A stretch of 64,000 nucleotides of DNA from Alphaproteobacteria bacterium (lineage in GTDB: Bacteria; Pseudomonadota; Alphaproteobacteria; Rhodobacterales; Rhodobacteraceae). The notes beneath the pieces were generated by a model. The model made no database searches. It saw only the letters and a list, made by a program, of their open reading frames with translations, and had not been told where the DNA came from. The position numbers were made by a program, and so were the translations under genes. The DNA lies in the NCBI GenBank assembly GCA_030424865.1, contig JAUHVR010000011.1, positions 114,118 to 178,117 on the forward strand. Direction: 5' to 3'. This document shows, in pieces, positions 19,084 to 28,436 of this stretch. Each line of letters starts with the position of its first letter. Position 1 is the stretch's first letter.

Positions 19084-19692
19084 TCACTCCGACCCCAATA
19101 CTTTCACGGAACCCAAAAAAGTTGTGACGAACAAAGTCACGGCATCTGATTGCAATTCAAACGCGACGCCATTGCTGACGGCCAAACTCTTACAACCAAC
19201 AAAGGTCTTGGAGTCGTAACTGACTTGACCATCAGCAGTTCGTTTGAAAGTGGAGATTCGACGTAGCGCCTTCATTGGCTCGCTCCACGGCGGAGAGCTG
19301 CAGGCAGCCTCAAAGGCCTTGATCTCCTTTTCCCAAGCGCTTTTCGCCCGCTCGGCTTTGGACCTACCGTCAACGGTCTTCAGCACTCCGAAAACTTCGG
19401 TCGCAGGTGACAAGGAGAACTCGAGTCTGCAATTACCGCGATCGACATCGACGAAATTGACGATCAAGGAATGCGCGTCGCTAGAGCGGTATTCATAAAG
19501 GGAAAACGCCGGAAAGACGTCTTGTTGGACAGTAAAGTCTTTGCTCTCCAGCTGTTCGCCAGAACCACTCGGTTCGCAGCTCTCAAAATGCGATATAAGG
19601 GGTTCAGCGCTTCCCGAATTTACGGATGACGAAGTAAGTATAGATGTGGCGCAAAAGATCGCCAAAAAAGAATTACCGGAAGAGCAGATCAT
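19084..19692 (-). CDS. Putative secreted orphan protein in a low-GC patch
   Basis: The 202-aa frame begins with a hydrophobic signal-like segment (MICSSGNSFLAIFCATSILT) and contains four further Cys residues in the mature part (FESCEP, GNCRLEF, AACSSPP, VGCKSL) that could form disulfides. Codon use is AT-richer than in the neighbours, which suggests transfer from elsewhere. The ribosome site is weak (AGGGTG). I do not recognise the family, and a spurious frame cannot be fully excluded, but the length, signal and even Cys spacing favour a gene. Confidence 0.55.
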   Translation of the reverse strand: MICSSGNSFLAIFCATSILTSSSVNSGSAEPLISHFESCEPSGSGEQLESKDFTVQQDVFPAFSLYEYRSSDAHSLIVNFVDVDRGNCRLEFSLSPATEVFGVLKTVDGRSKAERAKSAWEKEIKAFEAACSSPPWSEPMKALRRISTFKRTADGQVSYDSKTFVGCKSLAVSNGVAFELQSDAVTLFVTTFLGSVKVLGSE

Positions 19693-19736
19693 TCAAGCAC
19701 CCTGTGGCGAATTCAATTCACGAACTGACCTAAGCG

Positions 19737-20417
19737 TCAGCCTCGAACCGCCTCCCGAATAGCCCGCATATTGGCCCCATAGACCTCCGGAGCGTCGACG
19801 CTCCCGCCCTTGAACACCGCTGAGCCCGCCACCAGCACGTCCGCCCCGGCCTCGGCCACCAAAGGCGCGGTCACGGGGTCGACGCCGCCGTCGATCTCGA
19901 TATGCACGGGGCGGTCTCCGATCATCGACCGAAGCGTCCGCACCTTGCCCGTCATGTCGATGAACTTCTGCCCGCCAAAGCCGGGGTTCACCGTCATCAC
20001 GCAGACCAGATCGGCCAGGTCCAGCACATGGGCCACCGCCTCGGCCGGGGTGCCGGGGTTCAGCGCCACGCCGGCCTTCATGCCCGCGCCGCGGATCGCC
20101 TGCAGCGTCCGGTGGATGTGCGGCCCGGCCTCGACATGGGCCGTCAGGATGTCGGCCCCGGCCTCGGCATAGGCCTCGATATACGGGTCCACCGGCGCGA
20201 TCATCAGGTGGACGTCCATCACCGTCTTGACGTGCTTGCGAAAGGCTTTGACGGCGGGGGGGCCGAAGGTCAGGTTCGGCACAAAGTGGCCGTCCATCAC
20301 ATCGACGTGCACCCAATCGGCGCCCTGCGCCTCGATCGCCTGGATCTCGCGCCCGAAGTCGGCGAAATCGGCAGAAAGGATCGACGGGGCGATCTTGAGG
20401 GAACGGTCAAAGGACAT
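19737..20417 (-). CDS. rpe: Ribulose-phosphate 3-epimerase
   Basis: The 226-aa TIM-barrel enzyme interconverts ribulose-5-P and xylulose-5-P in the pentose phosphate (and, where present, Calvin) pathway. Signatures are present in order: [14 protein letters not shown] at the start, [13 protein letters not shown] (metal His/Asp), [13 protein letters not shown] and IEIDGGVDP. The ATG at 20417 gives the family-typical start ([14 protein letters not shown]). It is divergent from the DUF900 hydrolase. Confidence 0.96.
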   Translation of the reverse strand: MSFDRSLKIAPSILSADFADFGREIQAIEAQGADWVHVDVMDGHFVPNLTFGPPAVKAFRKHVKTVMDVHLMIAPVDPYIEAYAEAGADILTAHVEAGPHIHRTLQAIRGAGMKAGVALNPGTPAEAVAHVLDLADLVCVMTVNPGFGGQKFIDMTGKVRTLRSMIGDRPVHIEIDGGVDPVTAPLVAEAGADVLVAGSAVFKGGSVDAPEVYGANMRAIREAVRG

Positions 20418-20571
20418 GGGCAACCTCGCAGGTCTGGTGTGATGCGCCCTGCCCTAGCGGATCGGGGCGGGTGGGCCAAGGCCTGTTGGCGGCAAAACCC
20501 GCCCCGGGGGGCTGCGTTTTGCGCAAACAGTGCCTACATCTGGGAACGCGGGATATACGAGGTCGGGGGCA

Positions 20572-21657
20572 ATGAAGCGAAACGGGGGTGTCAAGCGTCG
20601 GCGCGGCGTGGCGGGTCTGGCCATTGCGCTGGCGCTGTGCGGGGTGTCCGCCCCGGCGGGCGCACAGGTGGCGCTGGCTGATCCGGAGGTGCCGTTCCTG
20701 ACGGTCCGGAACCAGACGGGCTCGGACACCCCGGCCGAGGCCCTGGGCGAATGGCGCAGCGGCCTGAGCGCCGGAACCTGCGCGGTGCGGCGGCTGGATT
20801 TCGGCACGCTGGCCACGCTGGCCGACAGCGCGCCGCTTTTTGTGCAAGAGGGTTATCTGGGCGTGGATCGCGTGACGCTGTCCAAGCCTGCGCGCATCTT
20901 TCAGAGGCTTCAGGCCAGCGCGTCCGAACATGCCCCCGCGATCTACGTGCACGGGTATTTCAGCAGCTTCGAAAAGGGCTGCCGGCGTGCGGTGATGCTG
21001 CAGAACCTTGCCGACCTGAGCGGGCGGTTTCTGTGGTTCACCTGGCCGTCGGACGGCGCGATTGCCAACTACCCGCGGGACGAGGCGGACCTGACCTGGT
21101 CGGTGCCCGATCTGGCCAATGCCATCATCGCGCTCGAGCGCCGGTTCGGCGACGGGAAGGTCGACGTCGTGGGCCACAGCCTGGGCGCGCGCGGGGTGGT
21201 GCTGGCCTTGCAAGAGGTCGCCCGCAGGCGCGCGGGTGTGCAGCTTGACGAAGTGGTCCTGATCGCAGCCGACATGGACTTTGGGATCTTCCGCCGAACG
21301 CTTCCGCAGATTGCTCCGATCGCGAACCGCATCACGGTCTACGTGGCTGAGAACGACCATCCGCTGGCTGTCTCGGCCCAGCTGCACGGCTATCCGCGCC
21401 TGGGCGAGGTCGGGAATGATGTCTCGACGCTGGACGGTGTCGAGGTCATCGACGTCAGCGCCCATGCGTCGGACAGCCCAACGCGCCACATGTATCACAT
21501 CTACAGCGACGATTTTGGCAAGGATCTGAGCCAGTTGCTGAATGGCGGGCTGGGCGCAGAGCAGCGTGTCAACATGCAACGCATGGGCCCCAACAGCTGG
21601 GCTTTGCTGGAAGGTGACGCGGAAGAGGCAACGCAGGACGGCGTTGAACAGCGCTAG
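20572..21657 (+). CDS. Exported DUF900-type alpha/beta hydrolase
   Basis: The 361-aa protein has an N-terminal signal (basic start, then VAGLAIALALCGVSAPAGAQ) and the DUF900 alpha/beta-hydrolase fold: IYVHGYFSSFEKG (oxyanion region), nucleophile elbow VVGHSLGARGV (Ser about residue 206), acid near AENDHPLAV and a late His in TRHMYHIYSDD. Likely a periplasmic or outer-surface esterase; substrate unknown. GAGG upstream supports the start at 20572. tRNA-Arg follows on the other strand. Confidence 0.86.
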   Translation: MKRNGGVKRRRGVAGLAIALALCGVSAPAGAQVALADPEVPFLTVRNQTGSDTPAEALGEWRSGLSAGTCAVRRLDFGTLATLADSAPLFVQEGYLGVDRVTLSKPARIFQRLQASASEHAPAIYVHGYFSSFEKGCRRAVMLQNLADLSGRFLWFTWPSDGAIANYPRDEADLTWSVPDLANAIIALERRFGDGKVDVVGHSLGARGVVLALQEVARRRAGVQLDEVVLIAADMDFGIFRRTLPQIAPIANRITVYVAENDHPLAVSAQLHGYPRLGEVGNDVSTLDGVEVIDVSAHASDSPTRHMYHIYSDDFGKDLSQLLNGGLGAEQRVNMQRMGPNSWALLEGDAEEATQDGVEQR

Positions 21658-21715
21658 CCAGCCGGGCTGACAGGTCGCCCGGGTGGGTCTGAAAACACGC
21701 CATCTTTGGGGAAAG

Positions 21716-21792
21716 TGGCGGACCGAGGAGGATTCGAACCCCCGACCCCCTGATTCGTAGTCAGGTACTCTATCCAGCTGAGCTATCGGTCC
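21716..21792 (-). tRNA. tRNA-Arg (anticodon ACG)
   Basis: The 77-nt minus-strand tRNA starts GGACCGATAGCTCAGCTGG. Its anticodon arm is CTGAC-TACGAAT-CAG type with anticodon ACG, the T-arm is GGTTCGAATCC, and CCA is encoded (21716-21718). The A34 is normally edited to inosine to read CGU/CGC/CGA. Confidence 0.97.
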
Positions 21793-21802
21793 GTGAGGGC
21801 TG

Positions 21803-21831
21803 CATCTACCCCCTGTGTCAGACCTTTGCAA
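21803..21831 (-). promoter_or_regulatory. Putative promoter of tRNA-Arg
   Basis: On the minus strand TTGCAA (21826-21831) and TAGATG (21803-21808) are 17 bp apart, ten bases before the tRNA 5' end. Confidence 0.5.
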
Positions 21832-21882
21832 GGGCCAAGCGCGAATTTTCCCAAGTTCTTTTTCGGGCCCGCTCTGCGGCCC

Positions 21883-23265
21883 TCAGGACAGGTCGCCCAT
21901 CGGCAAACAGATCTCGAAACAGGTGCCGGTCTCGTCGCTGCGCTTCAGCTCCAGCGTGCCGCCATGGCCGCGGACCAGCTCGGCGACAATCGCAAGGCCA
22001 AGGCCCGTGCCGCCCTTGCGGACGCCCCCTTGGAAGGGCTTGAACAAATGCTCCTGGGCCTTCGGGGGAAGACCGGGACCGGTGTCCGAAATACGCAGGA
22101 TCCAGGCCTCGTCGGTCGCTTCAGCCGCGATGTTGATTTCGCCGGGTTGATGGGTGCCGATGATCGCCTGTCGTGCGTTGCGCACCAGGTTGGCAATGAC
22201 CCGATACAGTTGTTCGGGGTCGGCGCGCACCATCAGAGAGGCGGGGATGTCCTCGCTCAGGCTGACGTCATGGTCGCCGATCGCCAGACGCTCGCTGTCG
22301 GACACATCACCGACCAGCGCCGCCAGGTTGAAGACGGTCAAGGTTGGCGCGGGCTCTTCGGCTTTGCCAAAGGCCAGTGTACTTTCACAAAGCGAGATGG
22401 CGCGGGTGATCGAGTTCACCAGTTTCGGAGCGAGCCGCTGCACGGTCGGGTCCTTGGACATTTCAATGCGGTCCGTGAAGAGCTGCGCCGAGGTCAGGAT
22501 GTTTCGCAGATCATGGCTGATGCGTGCAACGGCACCCCCCAGCTGGGCCAGGCGTTCTTTCTGGCGCAGCGACTGGGTCAGTTGGGTTTCCAGCGACTGT
22601 AGTGCCTGTTCGGCCTCGCGCAGCTCGCGCACCCCGGCCTTGGGCTGGATGATTCGCCGGGCGTCCTCTGGCGCGGCGGCATAGCTTTGCATCTGGCCGA
22701 CGACATTCTTGATCGGTTTGACCAGCAGACGCCGGACCGCAAGGAACAGCATCAGGGCCGTGATCGCGGAAATCACCGCCGACAGCAGCAGGATGCGCAG
22801 GCCATAGTCGATCAGCGCCGCACGCAGGGGGCCGGTGTTGACGGTCACTTCGATCAGCAAACCGCCTTCTCGTTGTGGCTGCCCGATCACGCGGATCATG
22901 CGCGGTTCGGGATCCAGAAGCCGCATCATGGCATCGCGGATCAGGACCGGCGCAGGCGCATCGCGCAAATCAAAGGTGGCCGTGATCGGCCCCGGCATAG
23001 GGGCGGACAGAACAAGCTGGCGCGCTGCATCGCGTCGCAAGACGACGTTGAAGACACCGGCGTTGCTGAGCAGCTCTTCTTCAAGGTCGGCATCGATCAT
23101 GTCGTTGGCCAAAAGCGCCAGCGAGGCGATCTGGGCCCGCTCCAAACGGTTCAGCAGGTAATCTTCGCGAAACCGCGCAACCGATGGCACAAAGATCAGC
23201 ACTTCTGCCAGCATCACGAACACCACGGTCAGGATCAGGAAACGGCCGGACAGTGAGTTCAACAT
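21883..23265 (-). CDS. Membrane sensor histidine kinase (orphan)
   Basis: The 460-aa protein has an N-terminal membrane helix (LILTVVFVMLAEVLIFVPSV), a ~140-residue periplasmic sensor, a second helix near residues 175-195, a HAMP-like linker, and a kinase core. The phospho-acceptor is in the H-box RISHDLRNILTSAQLF (about residue 249), the N-box is VIANLVRNARQAI, and the G-boxes are DTGPGLPP and GGTGLGLAIVAEL. No response regulator gene lies beside it. It precedes nothing co-directional except a tRNA, so it is the end of a possible unit with the flavoprotein gene upstream (19-bp gap). Confidence 0.92.
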   Translation of the reverse strand: MLNSLSGRFLILTVVFVMLAEVLIFVPSVARFREDYLLNRLERAQIASLALLANDMIDADLEEELLSNAGVFNVVLRRDAARQLVLSAPMPGPITATFDLRDAPAPVLIRDAMMRLLDPEPRMIRVIGQPQREGGLLIEVTVNTGPLRAALIDYGLRILLLSAVISAITALMLFLAVRRLLVKPIKNVVGQMQSYAAAPEDARRIIQPKAGVRELREAEQALQSLETQLTQSLRQKERLAQLGGAVARISHDLRNILTSAQLFTDRIEMSKDPTVQRLAPKLVNSITRAISLCESTLAFGKAEEPAPTLTVFNLAALVGDVSDSERLAIGDHDVSLSEDIPASLMVRADPEQLYRVIANLVRNARQAIIGTHQPGEINIAAEATDEAWILRISDTGPGLPPKAQEHLFKPFQGGVRKGGTGLGLAIVAELVRGHGGTLELKRSDETGTCFEICLPMGDLS

Positions 23266-23284
23266 GCGTCTATAGGTCCCGGGA

Positions 23285-24703
23285 TTACGGCAGCCAGCGC
23301 TGAACGAAGCGAACCACCCGCTTTACGGTGGGGTTCTCGAACAGCCTCGGGGTGAAATAGGCACCCGCCGCGCGTTTGTTAACCTCACCGATGGTCGGAT
23401 AGGGAGACACCATGGCCGAAACTTGGCTCATTTTCAACTTGTTGGCGATGACAAGGGACCAGAGGTTGATCAGTTCCCCGGCCTGATGCCCGGCGATCGA
23501 CACGCCCACCGGACGGCCCTTGACCACCATGACCTTGATCAGGCCCTTGGTCTTGCGTTCTGCGATCAGGCGGTCGTTGTGGTGGAACTCGAACCGCGCC
23601 ACCTCCATCTTGTCGCCATGGGCCTCGCGCGCCTGCGCCTCGGTCAGGCCGACCTGCGCCAGTTCGGGGTCCGTATAGGTGGCCCAGGGGATATGCGCCT
23701 CGGACGTCTTGGCCGGCAGACCCAACACGGCGGATCGGATCACGATCCCGGCGTGGTAGCCCGCCACATGGGTGAACTGCAGCCCGCCTGCAACGTCGCC
23801 GATGGCGTAGACCTTGCGGTTCGTTGTCTTCAGGCTGGCGTCCACTTTGATGCCCGTCCGCGTGGTCTCGATGCCTGCCTTGTCCAGGTCCAAGCCGTCG
23901 ATGTTCGACTTTCGCCCGACGGCCATCAGCAAATGCGAGCCCTTGAAGACCCGGCCGTCCTGCGTTTCCACCTCGATGGTCCCGGCCTCGCCGCGCACCT
24001 CTTTGGCCATTGCGTCCTCGGCGATCTCGATCCCCTCGGCCCGCATGGCGTCCAGCACGATGGCCGCCATCTCGGGGTCGTCCTTGCCCAGCGCCTTGGC
24101 ACCTTCGATCACCGTGACCCGAGAGCCCAGCCGCCGGTGCGCCTGCGCCATCTCCATGCCGATCGGGCCTCCGCCCACCACCAGCAAATGCTCGGGCTGT
24201 TCACGCAGCTGCCAAAGCGTTTCATTGGTGATGTAGGGCACAGTGTCGAGCCCCGGTATCGGCGGCACCAGAGGCGACGACCCGGTCGCGATAACCACCC
24301 GGCGCGCGGTGATCACGTGGTCCCCCGCCTGCACCTCGGTGGGAGACAGGAACTTGCCGTATTCGCGGATCACTCGGACGCCGAAGCCTTCGAACCGTTC
24401 CTGGCTGTCGACAGGTTCAATCTGAGCAATCACGTCATTCACGTGATCCTTGGCCGCCGCATAGTCCACCTGCGGCACCACATTGGCCACACCATATTGC
24501 AGCGCGTGGGACTGGCCATAGGCCGCCTTGCCGCTGGCGATCAGCGCTTTCGAGGGAACGCAGCCGAAGTTCAGGCAATCGCCGCCCATCTTGTGACCTT
24601 CCAGCAGGACCACATCGGCCCCCATCTGGCTCGCGCCCGCCGCCACGGACAAGCCACCAGAGCCCGCGCCGATGATCAGGATATCGGTCTTGATCCGCTC
24701 CAT
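23285..24703 (-). CDS. FAD-dependent pyridine nucleotide-disulfide oxidoreductase (mercuric reductase-like)
   Basis: The 472-aa flavoprotein has the FAD-binding ILIIGAGSGGLSVAAGA, the redox-active disulfide in GGDCLNFGCVPSKALIA, the NAD motif VVGGGPIGMEMAQAHRRLG, FAD motif YAIGDVAGG and a C-terminal dimerisation domain. It lacks the terminal Cys pair and N-terminal metal-binding domain of true MerA, and no mer genes are near. It is adjacent (3-bp gap) to a TVP38/DedA-family gene, a pair frequently seen together in proteobacteria, so a membrane-linked redox role is likely; substrate unknown. Confidence 0.9.
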   Translation of the reverse strand: MERIKTDILIIGAGSGGLSVAAGASQMGADVVLLEGHKMGGDCLNFGCVPSKALIASGKAAYGQSHALQYGVANVVPQVDYAAAKDHVNDVIAQIEPVDSQERFEGFGVRVIREYGKFLSPTEVQAGDHVITARRVVIATGSSPLVPPIPGLDTVPYITNETLWQLREQPEHLLVVGGGPIGMEMAQAHRRLGSRVTVIEGAKALGKDDPEMAAIVLDAMRAEGIEIAEDAMAKEVRGEAGTIEVETQDGRVFKGSHLLMAVGRKSNIDGLDLDKAGIETTRTGIKVDASLKTTNRKVYAIGDVAGGLQFTHVAGYHAGIVIRSAVLGLPAKTSEAHIPWATYTDPELAQVGLTEAQAREAHGDKMEVARFEFHHNDRLIAERKTKGLIKVMVVKGRPVGVSIAGHQAGELINLWSLVIANKLKMSQVSAMVSPYPTIGEVNKRAAGAYFTPRLFENPTVKRVVRFVQRWLP

Positions 24704-24706
24704 CGA

Positions 24707-25453
24707 TCAGGCCTCCTTGCGGCCACGGATGGCCTTGATCACCATCGGCAGCGCCGACAGGGCGGCCAAACCGAGGATCGGCAACAGCACATGCGGTTCA
24801 AAGATGATGCCAAGGTTCGGCGTCTCGCCACGGGCAAAGACCTCGCCCAGCCCCGCGCCCACCGAGGTGTAGACCACGGTGCCCGGAATGATGCCCAGGA
24901 AAGTCGAGATAAAGAACCGGTGCAGCGGCACCTCAAGGAAGGCCGGGATCACATTGGCCAGAAAGAAAGGCACAGCCGGAACCAGACGGATCAGAAACAG
25001 CATCGACCACTGGTTTTCGTCGATCCCGTCCTTGATCTGCTTCACCGACCCTTCCGAGCTTTCCAGCTTGGCGCCCAGCTTTTCGCCAAAGCCCCAGCGG
25101 ACGGCCAGAAAAATCAGGGTCGCGCCGATGGTGGCGGCCAGCACGTTGAACAGGGACCCCGGAAAGGTCGCGAACATGAAGCCGCCCACCAGGGTCGCGA
25201 TCGAGGCGCCGGGCAGCGAAAAGGCCACAATCGCCACGTAGATCAGGACAAAGACGCCGGCGCTCAGCACATAGTTCGTGTCACGGAAGGCCAGCAACAT
25301 TTCGCGGTTGTCGCGCAGCGCCTCGAAGCTCAGGTAATCGCGCAGGGTGAAGAACCCGACAACAGCAACCACCAGAATCGCCAGCAGAGGCAGAATCCGG
25401 GTCAGGCTGGATTTTTCCGCGCCCTGGCGGTTGGGTGTTGTCATGTCTGTCAT
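24707..25453 (-). CDS. TVP38/TMEM64 (VTT/DedA-superfamily) membrane protein
   Basis: The 248-aa protein has about five to six hydrophobic segments with the VTT-domain pattern: FSLPGASIATLVGGFMFATF, then RLVPAVPFFLANVIPAFLEV and STFLGIIPGTVVYTSVGAGL. DedA-superfamily members move lipids or support envelope homeostasis. The ATG at 25453 is used; 25444 is an alternative. It is probably co-transcribed with the flavoprotein gene 3 bp downstream. Confidence 0.88.
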   Translation of the reverse strand: MTDMTTPNRQGAEKSSLTRILPLLAILVVAVVGFFTLRDYLSFEALRDNREMLLAFRDTNYVLSAGVFVLIYVAIVAFSLPGASIATLVGGFMFATFPGSLFNVLAATIGATLIFLAVRWGFGEKLGAKLESSEGSVKQIKDGIDENQWSMLFLIRLVPAVPFFLANVIPAFLEVPLHRFFISTFLGIIPGTVVYTSVGAGLGEVFARGETPNLGIIFEPHVLLPILGLAALSALPMVIKAIRGRKEA

Positions 25454-25653
25454 CTCGGTTTCGTGTCCTACGGGTGTGGCGTGGCTTGTGTCACGATGCA
25501 ACATGCGCATGCGCGACCGTACACAACAGGGCCTTCACGTCCGCTTGATCTGCGGTGAGAGGAAACCGATGTTTGTGACAGCCAAAGCCCGCGTTTGAAA
25601 CATTTGCCGCAGCGAAACCGGCAAAAATGTTGCAAAACCCCGGGCTCTACCGT

Positions 25654-25682
25654 TTGACAGCCCCCGCCCACATGCCTATAGC
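25654..25682 (+). promoter_or_regulatory. Strong promoter of the rpmH-rnpA-yidD operon
   Basis: A perfect -35 TTGACA (25654-25659) and TATAGC (25677-25682) are separated by 17 bp. The start site would be about 65 bp before rpmH. The spacer is C-rich, as in other promoters of this window. Confidence 0.75.
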
Positions 25683-25752
25683 ACGGGCTTCGAACACAGC
25701 CTCGGGCGAATCCGCGTCGGGGCTCCGCACGAGATAAACGGAGTGGGACGCG

Positions 25753-25887
25753 ATGAAACGCACCTATCAGCCTTCGAACCTGGTTCGCAAACGTCGCCAC
25801 GGGTTCCGCGCACGCATGGCCACCAAGGCAGGCCGCAAGATCCTGAACGCGCGCCGCGCACGTGGCCGCAAGTCGCTGAGCGCGTAA
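25753..25887 (+). CDS. rpmH: Ribosomal protein bL34
   Basis: The 44-aa basic protein is full length and typical ([20 protein letters not shown] start, ending GRKSLSA). It is part of the large ribosomal subunit. It is the first gene of the classical rpmH-rnpA-yidD order, with 24 bp to rnpA, downstream of a near-consensus promoter. Confidence 0.98.
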
Positions 25888-25911
25888 CGCTTCAGCCGAC
25901 TGCCAGACGAG

Positions 25912-26316
25912 ATGACGCCGCCGGAGGCCCCCATGACTGATCTGGGGAGCACGCCTCCGGCGGCTTCGTCATGTCTGCAGCTTGTCACACTCAGCAAGCG
26001 CGCCCAGTTCCTGGCCGCGGCCCGCGCCCGCCGTCAGGGCACCAAGTCGCTGGTGCTGCAAGCGCGCTTTCGCGATGACGGCGATCCAACGATCGGCGTT
26101 GGCTATACCTGTTCCAAGAAGGTCGGAAATGCCGTGGCCCGCAACCGCGCCAAGCGCCGCCTGCGCGAGGCCGCACGTGACGTTCTGCCATCCAAGGGCC
26201 TGCCGGGCTGGGACTATGTGCTGATCGGCAAACGCGAGATCACGGCCAGCCGCCCCTTTTCCGAGCTCAAGGGCGACCTTACCTATGCTTTGAAAAAGCT
26301 GCACGGTGCCCGATGA
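25912..26316 (+). CDS. rnpA: Ribonuclease P protein component
   Basis: The 134-aa basic protein assists the RNase P RNA in removing tRNA 5' leaders. The RNR signature ([15 protein letters not shown]) is at about residue 73 and the fold-defining [11 protein letters not shown] precedes it. It starts at ATG 25912 or at ATG 25933; the roughly 25 residues before [11 protein letters not shown] are not conserved in the family. It overlaps yidD by 4 bp. Confidence 0.95.
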   Translation: MTPPEAPMTDLGSTPPAASSCLQLVTLSKRAQFLAAARARRQGTKSLVLQARFRDDGDPTIGVGYTCSKKVGNAVARNRAKRRLREAARDVLPSKGLPGWDYVLIGKREITASRPFSELKGDLTYALKKLHGAR

Positions 26317-26540
26317 CCTTGTTTGCCCACATCCTTGCCCTGCCCGTTCGCGCCTACCGGCTGATCTTTTCGCCCTGGGTCGGGCACAACTGCCGCTATC
26401 AACCGACCTGCTCGGCCTATGCGCTCGAGGCCCTGGAAAAACACGGTGCCCTGAAAGGCGCATGGCTGACGGTGCGCCGCATCGGACGCTGCCACCCCTG
26501 GGGCAGTGACGGATACGACCCGGTGCCGCCAAAATCTTGA
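26313..26540 (+). CDS. yidD: Membrane protein insertion efficiency factor YidD
   Basis: The 75-aa protein shows the YidD signature: amphipathic helix followed by [15 protein letters not shown] (conserved Cys pair) and [17 protein letters not shown]. It assists YidC-dependent insertion and is usually found, as here, just after rnpA. The expected neighbour yidC lies 3.5 kb further on, separated by three extra genes. Confidence 0.96.
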   Translation: MTLFAHILALPVRAYRLIFSPWVGHNCRYQPTCSAYALEALEKHGALKGAWLTVRRIGRCHPWGSDGYDPVPPKS

Positions 26541-26557
26541 CGTCACAAAATGTGATC

Positions 26558-27379
26558 TCAGGTCTGCGGAGTTTCGGGGCCCGGCAATTTCGGCGCGTCA
26601 AAGGCGTTTGACAGCATCGCTTTGACCTCGTCACGTTCCAACTGCAAGGCCATCTCCTTGAGTTGGGCGATCACCTCAAGCCGCCCCTTGTAGACATCGA
26701 CCCAGATCCGAGCTGTTTCCGCTTCGGTCTTCTGGATCTCTGCATAGACCCGCTGCGTTTCCGCATCGATCCGGGCAATTTCCCGCAAAAGCTTGTCCAC
26801 TTCGACCTTGGGTTTGTCGAGCATCGCCTTGACACGGCCCAGCGCCTTTTCAGTGAGGTTTTCCAGCTCGGACGAGACCGGAGCGCCGGTCGGCAGCGGC
26901 ATGTTTAGCAAGGCCTGCATCTGCTTGTGCACAGCCGCCAACATGCTGCGCCGGGTTTCGGGTGAGTCAGGACCGGTCAGAACCTCGCCCCCGGGCAAGG
27001 TTCCGTTGCGGTATTGAACGAAGGTGTCGATGACCACATGGGCAATCGCGGCAGCACGTTCGCCCTTCATGCCCATCGACAACATGGTGAAACCGTGCTC
27101 GGTATAGGCCCACGGAAGGCTGCGCCGTCCGCCGTGCGAACTTGATATCGCATTTTGCGATTTCAAGTTGGTCCATTCGGCATCCGTCAATTGAAACGCA
27201 TAGGTCTCGGTAAAGCGATCGGCGTTTCTGCCGCGATACTCGTTGACCCGCGCCGTCTCGGCCCCGAAAAACGCGGCAACGTCCGCGTCCAGGATCACCG
27301 GCCGCCCCCGCAGCGCAAAGATATGCTGCGAAATCTCTCCGATCAGACCGGCTTTTTCCTCTGGCGACGCTGGCACCAT
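26558..27379 (-). CDS. ORF6N (KilA-N-related) domain protein with coiled-coil tail
   Basis: The 273-aa product has an N-terminal ORF6N domain (FALRGRPVILDADVAAFFG, NADRFTETYAFQLTDAEW, LPWAYTEHGFTMLSMGM), a module found in phage antirepressors and DNA-binding proteins. From about residue 165 it is a long helical, probably coiled-coil region (KVEVDKLLREIARIDAETQR). GGAG lies upstream of the ATG at 27379. It stands alone on the opposite strand between yidD and ttcA, with no other phage gene near, so it looks like a domesticated or mobile singleton. Target unknown. Confidence 0.85.
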   Translation of the reverse strand: MVPASPEEKAGLIGEISQHIFALRGRPVILDADVAAFFGAETARVNEYRGRNADRFTETYAFQLTDAEWTNLKSQNAISSSHGGRRSLPWAYTEHGFTMLSMGMKGERAAAIAHVVIDTFVQYRNGTLPGGEVLTGPDSPETRRSMLAAVHKQMQALLNMPLPTGAPVSSELENLTEKALGRVKAMLDKPKVEVDKLLREIARIDAETQRVYAEIQKTEAETARIWVDVYKGRLEVIAQLKEMALQLERDEVKAMLSNAFDAPKLPGPETPQT

Positions 27380-27489
27380 TTCCGCACTCTCCTCATACGT
27401 GTGCCTCAAGCCCTGCCCCATGGCGCATGGCCTGTCAATTGCCCGCTCCCGTTCTTGCCAGTTTGCGCCATTGCCCCTAAACGCATCCC

Positions 27490-28374
27490 ATGTTCGACAA
27501 CGCAGACGACATCCACCCGCTCTTTCACGGTGCGCCCAAAAGCACCGAGTTCAAGAAGCTGCGCAAACGCATCGTGCAGAACACGCGCGAGGCGATCGAG
27601 CGCTATGGCATGATCGAGCCGGGTGCGCGCTGGTTGGTCTGCCTGTCGGGCGGCAAGGACAGCTACACCCTGCTTGCAGTTCTGCATGAACTCAAATGGC
27701 GTGGTCTGCTGCCCATCGACATCCTGGCCTGCAACCTTGATCAGGGGCAGCCCGGCTTCCCCGCGACGGTCCTGCCGAAGTTCCTTGAGGACATGCAGGT
27801 CCCGCACCGCGTCGAGTATCAGGACACGTATTCCGTTGTCGTCGACAAGGTTCCCGCCGGCCGCACCTATTGCGCGCTTTGCTCGCGCCTGCGCCGCGGC
27901 CACCTGTATCGGATTGCCCGTGAAGAGGGCTGTTCCGCGGTCGTTCTGGGCCATCACCGCGACGACATCCTGGAAACCTTCTTCATGAACCTTTTCCACG
28001 GCGGGCGCCTGGCCACCATGCCCCCGAAACTGGTGAACGAAGAAGGGGATCTTTTTGTCTATCGCCCACTGGCCCATGTGGCCGAGGCCGATTGCGAGAA
28101 ATTCGCCCGCGCGATGAACTATCCGATCATCCCGTGCGACCTGTGCGGCAGTCAGGACGGGCTGCAGCGCCAGCAGGTCAAACAGATCCTCGATGGTTGG
28201 GAAAAGAACAGCCCCGGACGTCGCCAGGTGATGTTCAAGGCGCTGACCAATGCGCGACCCTCGCATCTGCTGGACCAGGGGATTTTTGATTTTGTCGGCC
28301 TGACCCGAACAACCGGGGCGGACAACTCGGACAAATTCGAGGAAAATCCTCCGATCATCACGGACCGCCATTAA
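27490..28374 (+). CDS. ttcA: tRNA 2-thiocytidine(32) synthetase TtcA
   Basis: The 294-aa enzyme thiolates cytidine 32 in several tRNAs. It has the ATP-pyrophosphatase PP-loop [13 protein letters not shown] (about residue 54) and two CxxC motifs, [10 protein letters not shown] (about residue 130) and CDLCGSQDG (about residue 217), which bind the [4Fe-4S] cluster. Start [12 protein letters not shown] matches alphaproteobacterial TtcA. A GGDEF/EAL gene follows 62 bp later. Confidence 0.95.
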   Translation: MFDNADDIHPLFHGAPKSTEFKKLRKRIVQNTREAIERYGMIEPGARWLVCLSGGKDSYTLLAVLHELKWRGLLPIDILACNLDQGQPGFPATVLPKFLEDMQVPHRVEYQDTYSVVVDKVPAGRTYCALCSRLRRGHLYRIAREEGCSAVVLGHHRDDILETFFMNLFHGGRLATMPPKLVNEEGDLFVYRPLAHVAEADCEKFARAMNYPIIPCDLCGSQDGLQRQQVKQILDGWEKNSPGRRQVMFKALTNARPSHLLDQGIFDFVGLTRTTGADNSDKFEENPPIITDRH

Positions 28375-28436
28375 CATCCCGCGAACCGTGTGCGCCTACC
28401 GTCTGGCGACCAAGGCAACGGCACGGGGAATGCGAC

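Noticed and set aside
23285..24703. Mercuric reductase MerA
   Set aside because: The C-terminal Cys pair, metal-binding N-domain and neighbouring mer genes are missing.
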